A stretch of DNA of 64,000 nucleotides, taken from positions 186,001 to 250,000 of the forward strand of contig NZ_MAUE01000002.1 in the NCBI RefSeq assembly GCF_001702265.1, written 5' to 3'. Of this stretch, positions 58,319 to 64,000 are shown one piece after another. The position numbers were made by a program, and so were the translations under genes. The notes beneath the pieces were generated by a model, which saw only the letters and a list, made by a program, of their open reading frames with translations, was not told where the DNA came from and searched no databases. The DNA comes from Pseudomonas aylmerensis (GTDB lineage Bacteria > Pseudomonadota > Gammaproteobacteria > Pseudomonadales > Pseudomonadaceae). The first letter of the stretch is position 1. Every line of letters starts with the position of its first letter.

Positions 58319-61090
58319 ATGGATAGGAACATTGCTTACCAGTTTACGGCTGGCACTCAGGGTTTCGACCGTGCAGTTGAGAGTATTGAGCGCAATATGC
58401 GTGACGCGCGGACGACCTTCAGTCGTGAACTGCGGGCAATCAATACCGAGATGGTTGGTAGTCAAACCCGTCTCGCTCGTTTTGGTCCGGCGGTGAATGA
58501 GGCGTTCTCCGGCGTCAGCACCATCATGCGTTCTGGCATCGGTGGTGTAGCGGCTGGCATTGCGGGTGTGTTTGGTCTGGGTGCTTTCAAGCTGGGTCAA
58601 ATCGTCAGCGATAGCAAGGACGCGGCGATCCAACAAGAGTCGGCTTATCGTGGCCTGGAAGCGGTGGCCAATCACGCCGGTGTCGGTATTGGCCGAGCCA
58701 TGGATGAGGCCAACAAGCTCGCCTCTGACGGCTTGCTCAGCGTCGGTGACGCGGCCAAAGCACTACAAAACCTGCTCAGCCGTGGCTACAACGTTGACCA
58801 GGCGGTGGCGGTGATCAACCGCCTGAAAGATGCAGCAGCGTTTAACCGGCAAGCCAATCTCAGTATGTCGGAAGCGGTGGTAGGGGCAACTGAAGGCCTG
58901 AAAAATCAAAACTCGCAGTTGGTTGATAACGCCGGCGTGACCAAAAACGTCGCAAAAATGTGGGAGGAGTACGCCAAAAGCATCGGCACCAGTCGTGACA
59001 AGTTGTCCGACTCGCAACAGATCACCGCCGAATACAACGGCATCATGAAAGAGACCGAGGCCCAGGTCGGCAACGCCGCCAAGGCGGCCGATGGATTGAC
59101 CGGCAGCCAGGCCGAGCTCGACTCCAAAAGCAACCAGCTGCAGGTCACCATCGGTACCATTCTTGAGCCTGTCTTCATCAGCCTGAACAAGCGGCTGTCG
59201 GAGACTGCCAGTTGGTTCAATAACCTTCTGAAAAGCATGACGGGTGTTGGTGTGACCGTTGATGAGGTCGCTGCCAATGTCGCCCGCTATGAACAAGCGC
59301 TGGCGAATTTTACGGCAGGTCCACGTGCTGGAGGCAGTAAGGCACCGCTTGAAGCCACACTGGCCGAGGAGCGCCTGCTGCTGGAAAACATGCAGTTGGT
59401 GTCCAACAAGCTAGAAGAAGTGGACGCGGGTATGCGCTCCCGTTCCGCTCGCATCGAAGAGCAGCGGCGCAAAGTGGCTGAGATGGCCGCGACCGGCAAT
59501 ACAGCCCTGACCAAGGCACCACAACAGGGCAGGACAAGTCCGACCGCTTACGGCGTTGAAGTCGCCAAGTTGACCAAGCTGGAGCAGGCATACGCTGCAG
59601 CTGTCGAGCATCGGAAAAAAGTGGTTGAGTCCACAACTCCCCCTAAAAAAGAGGATGACCCGGTAAGTGCGCCGGCGAATACCAAATCACGGGTCAGTGA
59701 GTGGGCAGAAGCATTGGACGCGCAGAAGGTCGCTCACGCCCAGCAGCAGGCCGAGCAGGGCACGTTTCTGCAGTTCTCCGAACAGCAGGAAATGCAATAT
59801 TGGCAGGGCATTCTCAAGCGCACGGATTTGAGCGCGGCCGAACGCTTGAGTGTTCAGCGCAATTACCTGGCGTCATTGAATGCGTTGCGCCGGCAGGACG
59901 AAGGCCAGGCCTTTGCCGATCTGCAGGCCCAGGCACAGCAGTACCGCAACAACATGGACGCGCGCTTGCAGATCGCTCAGCAGACATTAGAGCGCAGCCG
60001 GCAACTCTACGGCCAGGATAGTCAGGAATACCGCAAAGCTGCGGCTGAGGTGGTTGCTGTCGAGCGCGAAAAGCAGCAGCAAATCACCAACATGAAACAG
60101 CAACAGCTGGCCGCTGATCAGCAGGCGCGGCTTACCGATGTTGCCCATGCCGAACAGATGGCCCAGCTGGATCTGCAGGCCAACCTGATCACCCAAGGCC
60201 AACTGCTGCAGGCCCAAGCCGAGTTCGAAAAGCAACGGTATGCGATCGAAGCTCAGGCATTGGCCGAGCGTAAAGCACTGCTGGAGCAGGATCCTGACCG
60301 TAACCCGGTCGCCCTGCAGCAGGTCCAGCAGCAGATCCTGGCGCTGGAGCAAACCCACCGCAACAGCATGGCGTTGATCGGCAGGCAGCAAACCTTCGAG
60401 TCGCAAAGCAACTGGACGGGTATGGTCGACAGTTTGCGTACCAGTTGGTCGAGCGGGTTGAGCGGGATCTTGAGCGGCACCATGAGTACCCAGGGCCTAC
60501 TGCGAGGGATCTTCACCAGCATCGGGACGGCATTCGTTGAAAACATGGTCACGAAGCCATTGATGGCCTGGATCTTCGGAGAGACGGCTAAAACCGGTGC
60601 GACGGTAGTCGGAGTTGGCGTTCGAACGGCAGCAGAGGCGGGCGGTGCAGCTATGTCCGTGGCGATCTGGGGGGCGGCGACGATCAAGAACATCATCGCC
60701 AGCGCCTGGCAAGCCATGGCTGGTGCTTTCGCAGCCATGTCCGCCATTCCAATCATTGGTCCGATCCTCGGTGCGGCGGCTGCAGTGGCTGCCGGCGCAT
60801 TCGTATTTGGCCTGGTGAAAAACGTCGCATCGGCCGAGGGCGGCTATGACATCCCCGCTGGTACCAATCCCATGACGCAACTCCACGAGCAGGAAATGGT
60901 GCTGCCCAAGCAATACGCCAATGTCATTCGCCAGGCAGCCAATGGGGAAGGGCAGTTGGGAGGCGCTGGCAACAGCTATCACTACCACGACAACAGCGGG
61001 CGAATGTCACCTGCTGATATTCGGCGTGGTGCCCGAGTGCTGGCCGAGGAAATGCAGAAAATGCGGCGCAACGGCGCCATCAAAACTTAG
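58319..61090 (+). CDS. tail tape measure protein
   Basis: A 923-residue protein from ATG 58319 (GAGG upstream). It has long helical, Gln/Ala-rich coiled regions (about residues 460-690), an early Gly-rich membrane-like segment (SGIGGVAAGIAGVFGLGAF) and a late hydrophobic region (IPIIGPILGAAAAVAAGAF). The C-terminus holds PAGTNPMTQLHEQEMVLPK. Size predicts a tail of roughly 130-140 nm by the usual 1.5 angstrom-per-residue rule. Confidence 0.88.
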   Translation: MDRNIAYQFTAGTQGFDRAVESIERNMRDARTTFSRELRAINTEMVGSQTRLARFGPAVNEAFSGVSTIMRSGIGGVAAGIAGVFGLGAFKLGQIVSDSKDAAIQQESAYRGLEAVANHAGVGIGRAMDEANKLASDGLLSVGDAAKALQNLLSRGYNVDQAVAVINRLKDAAAFNRQANLSMSEAVVGATEGLKNQNSQLVDNAGVTKNVAKMWEEYAKSIGTSRDKLSDSQQITAEYNGIMKETEAQVGNAAKAADGLTGSQAELDSKSNQLQVTIGTILEPVFISLNKRLSETASWFNNLLKSMTGVGVTVDEVAANVARYEQALANFTAGPRAGGSKAPLEATLAEERLLLENMQLVSNKLEEVDAGMRSRSARIEEQRRKVAEMAATGNTALTKAPQQGRTSPTAYGVEVAKLTKLEQAYAAAVEHRKKVVESTTPPKKEDDPVSAPANTKSRVSEWAEALDAQKVAHAQQQAEQGTFLQFSEQQEMQYWQGILKRTDLSAAERLSVQRNYLASLNALRRQDEGQAFADLQAQAQQYRNNMDARLQIAQQTLERSRQLYGQDSQEYRKAAAEVVAVEREKQQQITNMKQQQLAADQQARLTDVAHAEQMAQLDLQANLITQGQLLQAQAEFEKQRYAIEAQALAERKALLEQDPDRNPVALQQVQQQILALEQTHRNSMALIGRQQTFESQSNWTGMVDSLRTSWSSGLSGILSGTMSTQGLLRGIFTSIGTAFVENMVTKPLMAWIFGETAKTGATVVGVGVRTAAEAGGAAMSVAIWGAATIKNIIASAWQAMAGAFAAMSAIPIIGPILGAAAAVAAGAFVFGLVKNVASAEGGYDIPAGTNPMTQLHEQEMVLPKQYANVIRQAANGEGQLGGAGNSYHYHDNSGRMSPADIRRGARVLAEEMQKMRRNGAIKT

Positions 61091-61098
61091 GGGGCGAG

Positions 61099-61749
61099 AT
61101 GTCGTTAGGACCTTTTTGGCCGGCGCGCTGGATCGCCAATTACCCCGATATGGGCGCGGCGGTTGAAGGTGTGCTGCCGCGTCTGCCCGGGCAAACCCTG
61201 CTTTCAAAAAAGGCGCCTGAGTGGAGCACCGGTGTGCAGAAAGCTGCCAGTGGTCGACGCCGGACAACGGCGTACTACCCCGCGCCGCTGTGGTCTTTCC
61301 AACTGAGCTACAACGCCGTGCGCAAGCGCCCAGGTTTAGATGAGTGGTCGAGACTGATTGAGTTCTTTAATCAGCGCAAAGGGCAATTTGGCGAGTTCCT
61401 GTTCTTTGACCGTAGCGATCACCTGGTAACGCTTCAGCGCTTCGGCACCGGGGACGGCACCACGCGAACATTTCAGCTTTCCCGAGAGATCGGTCACTGG
61501 GTGGAGCCGGTGTATGGCGTCGTCAATGTGGATGCTGTGACCGTCGGAGGCGTTTCCATTTCTGCCTACAGCGTGGATGAGTTGGGGCTTATCACCTTTG
61601 CGGTGGCGCCTCCCATTAACGCTGCGTTGGTGTGGAGCGGGGCGTTCTACTTCCGCTGTGCTTTCGAGGCCGATTCGCTCGACGGGGCTCAGCCCTATCG
61701 CACGATCTGGGAGCTCAAAAACATCGCGTTTACGAGTATCAAACCATGA
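61099..61749 (+). CDS. tail-tip protein, DUF2460 family
   Basis: A 216-residue protein. YPAPLWSFQLSYNAVRKRPG and IEFFNQRKGQFGEFLFFDRS match DUF2460, a component of the distal tail/baseplate in siphoviruses and gene transfer agents. It overlaps the next gene by 4 bases. It follows the tape measure as in related phages. Confidence 0.8.
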   Translation: MSLGPFWPARWIANYPDMGAAVEGVLPRLPGQTLLSKKAPEWSTGVQKAASGRRRTTAYYPAPLWSFQLSYNAVRKRPGLDEWSRLIEFFNQRKGQFGEFLFFDRSDHLVTLQRFGTGDGTTRTFQLSREIGHWVEPVYGVVNVDAVTVGGVSISAYSVDELGLITFAVAPPINAALVWSGAFYFRCAFEADSLDGAQPYRTIWELKNIAFTSIKP

Positions 61750-62606
61750 TCGATGCCACATCTGAATTGAAAGCCTTTCTGGCCACGGCGCGCAGTTTCG
61801 TCATGGCGGATCTGTACACGATTGCCCTGGCCAGCGGCCAGGTGCTGCGTTACACCGATGCGGGTATGCAGATCTTCTATGCGGGTCAGAACTACTCGGC
61901 CAGCGGTCCTCTGATCAAGCGCACCGGTGTCCGGGCGGTGCGTGGGATTGAGGTCGACACGTTGAACGTGACCTTTACTGCCGGCATGGACGACACCTTA
62001 TTCGGCGAGCCCTTGTTGCCATTCATTGCCGGTGGCGGTTTTGACGGGGCCACCTTGAACCTTGTCCGAGCGTTTATGGCGGACTGGCGGTCGCCCGTGG
62101 TGGGCACGGTCACACGTTTTATCGGGCGTGTCGCCGAGGTGGATCCTGCCGACCGCGAGCAGGCGACGGTGACAGTGAAGTCGCCGATCGAGCTGCTGGA
62201 TACCAAGGTGCCCCGGGGTGTCTATCAGCCCTCGTGCCTGCGCACGGTATACAGCGCCGATTGCGGGGTGAACCGTGCCCTGTTTGAAACCGTGGGTCTG
62301 GTCCAGGACGGCAGCACGGCTCTACGTGTGAACTCCAATGTGCCGGCCACTCAGGGCTGGTTCGATCAAGGCGTGATTCGTTTTGTGAGCGGTGCCAATG
62401 CAGGTGTGACAAGAACCGTGCGCCGATTCACGGCAGATGGCGCCGTGACGATGATCCTGGGACTGCCAGGTGTGCCAGTGGCGGGTGATCAATTTTTGAT
62501 TTACCCGGGTTGTCCACGGACGCTGGATGCTTGCACCAACAAATTTGGCAACCGAGCGCGGTACCGGGGTATGCCCTTCATTCCCGTCGCGGAGACCTCC
62601 GTATGA
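61746..62606 (+). CDS. tail-tip protein, DUF2163 family
   Basis: A 286-residue protein from ATG 61746. VRGIEVDTLNVTFTAGMDD, VPRGVYQPSCLRTVYSADCG and RTLDACTNKFGNRARYRGMP match the DUF2163/BR0599 pattern, in which several Cys are conserved. It forms part of the baseplate hub. The stop overlaps the NlpC/P60 start. Confidence 0.85.
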   Translation: MIDATSELKAFLATARSFVMADLYTIALASGQVLRYTDAGMQIFYAGQNYSASGPLIKRTGVRAVRGIEVDTLNVTFTAGMDDTLFGEPLLPFIAGGGFDGATLNLVRAFMADWRSPVVGTVTRFIGRVAEVDPADREQATVTVKSPIELLDTKVPRGVYQPSCLRTVYSADCGVNRALFETVGLVQDGSTALRVNSNVPATQGWFDQGVIRFVSGANAGVTRTVRRFTADGAVTMILGLPGVPVAGDQFLIYPGCPRTLDACTNKFGNRARYRGMPFIPVAETSV

Positions 62607-63061
62607 GCGCGTTCGAAGTACTGCAGCGAGATGCTGTGGTCGCGCAGGCCGAGCGTTGGTTGTGCACGCCCTATCAGCACCGGCAGCACCTGCTCGGCGT
62701 TGGTATCGATTGCGCTTGGTTGCTGATTGAGGTGTATCACGCCGCCGGATTGATTCCCTCGATCGATCCCGGGGCGTATGCCCAGGACTGGCACCTGCAT
62801 CGCAGTGAGGAGCGTTATCTGAGCTGGCTGGAGTTGTATGGCCGGCAGGTCGATACGCCACAGCGTGGTGATGTCGCGGTCTGGAAATTCGGCCGTACCT
62901 TCAGCCACGGCGCGGTGGTGGTCGATGAGCACCGCATCATTCACGCCTATCGAGATATCGGCGTCGAGTTTGCGGATATGCGCGAAGAGCGGCTTTCCAG
63001 CCACACCGTGCGTTATTACACACTTAACCGATATGGAGTCAGCGATGGGGGGCAGCAGTAG
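62603..63061 (+). CDS. NlpC/P60-type tail peptidoglycan hydrolase
   Basis: A 152-residue protein from ATG 62603. The catalytic Cys is in VGIDCAWLL and the His in FSHGAVVVDEH, with a later polar residue. Such proteins at the tail tip cleave peptide links of peptidoglycan during DNA injection. It overlaps both neighbours. Confidence 0.85.
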   Translation: MSAFEVLQRDAVVAQAERWLCTPYQHRQHLLGVGIDCAWLLIEVYHAAGLIPSIDPGAYAQDWHLHRSEERYLSWLELYGRQVDTPQRGDVAVWKFGRTFSHGAVVVDEHRIIHAYRDIGVEFADMREERLSSHTVRYYTLNRYGVSDGGQQ

Positions 63062-64000
63062 TACCATTTCCAACAGTGCGACACGTATCAACGCGTTGCA
63101 GGTCCAGAGCAGTGCCAGTGGCAAGCCGATCGCCTGGATCGCCGGCCGTAATCGCATCAGCCCTAATCTCATTTACTACAGCGACTTTGAAGCGGTCGCA
63201 AAAACCACGACGAAAAAATCGGGGGGTAAAGGCGGTGGGGGGGCTACTCAGAAGGACACGACCTACACCTACTATGCGGCCATCATTTTGGCTGTCGGGC
63301 GAGGGCCGCTGGGGGCGATACACCGAGTTTTTCGCGACAAGGAAGTGTTTTCCTCACTGGCGCAGATTGGTTTGAACTACGCCAATGGTACCCATGACCA
63401 GGCCGTGTGGGGCTTTCTTCAGACTCGCCACCCAGCTGAAGCGATCGCCTACGCCGACACGGCCTACGTGTTTTCCAGCAGGTACCTGCTCAACGATAAC
63501 GCAGGCGTACAGAATCATACTTTTGAGGTGGACGGTCGTTATCAAGTGCCGGGCCTGCCGGATGCCAACCCGGGCGATTTCCTGCCTGGGCTTTTGCTCG
63601 ATCCTTTGGACGGAATCGGTTTTACCCCGGCATGGGTCGCGGATATGTCGAACTACCGCAACTATTGCTTGGCGGAAAACTTACTCTTGAGTCCAGTGCT
63701 CGACGAGCAGGCGCCAGCGAATGAGGCCATCGCGCGCTGGTTGCAGCTGACCAACAGCGAGCTGGTATGGTCTGCCGGTCAACTCAAGGTGATCCCCTAC
63801 GGCGACCAGGCTGTCACCGGCAACGGTGTGACGTGGTTTCCGAACATCACGCCAGTGGCGGATCTGACCGATGACGATTTTCTCTCAGAGGAGGGTGGGC
63901 CTCCGGTCTCACTCAAGATCAAGAGCCAGGCCGACAGCTACAACGAGGTGTCGCTGGAGATCCTTGATCGCGATCACGAGTACAACACGGACGTGGTCCG
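63045..64000 (+). CDS. gpJ-like tail fibre/host-specificity protein (3' end beyond window)
   Basis: Open from ATG 63045 to the window end (318 codons). The N-terminal GKPIAWIAGRNRISPNLIYY and the Gly/Lys-rich hairpin KKSGGKGGGGATQ, then TYYAAIILAVGRGP, are typical of the central tail fibre/baseplate hub family. WLQLTNSELVWSAGQLKVIP and YNEVSLEILDRDHEY follow. It probably contacts the host receptor, but the C-terminal specificity part is outside the window. Confidence 0.82.
   Translation, partial: MGGSSSTISNSATRINALQVQSSASGKPIAWIAGRNRISPNLIYYSDFEAVAKTTTKKSGGKGGGGATQKDTTYTYYAAIILAVGRGPLGAIHRVFRDKEVFSSLAQIGLNYANGTHDQAVWGFLQTRHPAEAIAYADTAYVFSSRYLLNDNAGVQNHTFEVDGRYQVPGLPDANPGDFLPGLLLDPLDGIGFTPAWVADMSNYRNYCLAENLLLSPVLDEQAPANEAIARWLQLTNSELVWSAGQLKVIPYGDQAVTGNGVTWFPNITPVADLTDDDFLSEEGGPPVSLKIKSQADSYNEVSLEILDRDHEYNTDVV

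Overview
The window is a high-GC Pseudomonas chromosome segment, most likely from the P. fluorescens group. The evidence is a complete Pel exopolysaccharide operon preceded by pelX (the P. protegens-like arrangement), FecI/FecR/TonB iron-signalling genes, a fluorescens-type REP palindrome, and two mobile elements stacked on a tRNA-Thr gene. All assignments come from reading the sequence; no database search was run.

1-4.4 kb: the end of an M48-family membrane metallopeptidase gene (partial, minus strand), a tautomerase plus short-chain dehydrogenase pair, and an intact fecI-fecR pair with a Fur-like box but no receptor gene. 4.5-18.07 kb: a sigma70-like promoter with three FleQ-box-like sequences, then pelX-A-B-C-D-E-F-G, ending in a strong terminator. 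This operon makes, deacetylates, exports and c-di-GMP-regulates the Pel polysaccharide. 18.2-21.4 kb: a TonB-dependent transducer with an N-terminal signalling domain. It is preceded by a decayed fecR with no fecI, so the intact fecI-fecR pair 14 kb away is its likely regulator.

21.6-30.35 kb: a genomic island between two 3'-terminal fragments of tRNA-Thr(UGU). It carries a TOTE-type primase-helicase, a tyrosine recombinase with a small partner, a gene-poor stretch with DnaA boxes and long hairpins, a fragment of an older integrase gene, an AlbA_2/ATPase-like protein with a heptad repeat, and a P4-type integrase adjacent to the tRNA fragment.

30.35-64 kb (continues past the window): a siphovirus-type prophage integrated at the same tRNA. 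Next to the left att site is a three-gene plus-strand cassette (TIGR04255-like gene and two unassigned genes) facing the integrase. This is the best candidate here for an undescribed defence or lysogenic-conversion system. The integrase and leftward early genes follow (DUF4224, a cytosine methyltransferase with a repeat-rich recognition region, HD phosphohydrolase, PrtN-like, KilAC-like), then CI/operators/Cro, CII-like and TraR/DksA-like genes, a TOPRIM-VapE primase-helicase and a Q-like late regulator. After them come holin, terminase, portal, S49 protease with nested scaffold, a Mu gpT-type capsid, connectors, tail tube, frameshifted tail chaperones, a secreted VasI/TagO-like moron, tape measure, three tail-tip proteins and the start of a gpJ-like protein. 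Head packaging is lambda-like while the capsid is Mu-like, so the structural module is mosaic. No CRISPR array, rRNA or complete tRNA gene was seen.
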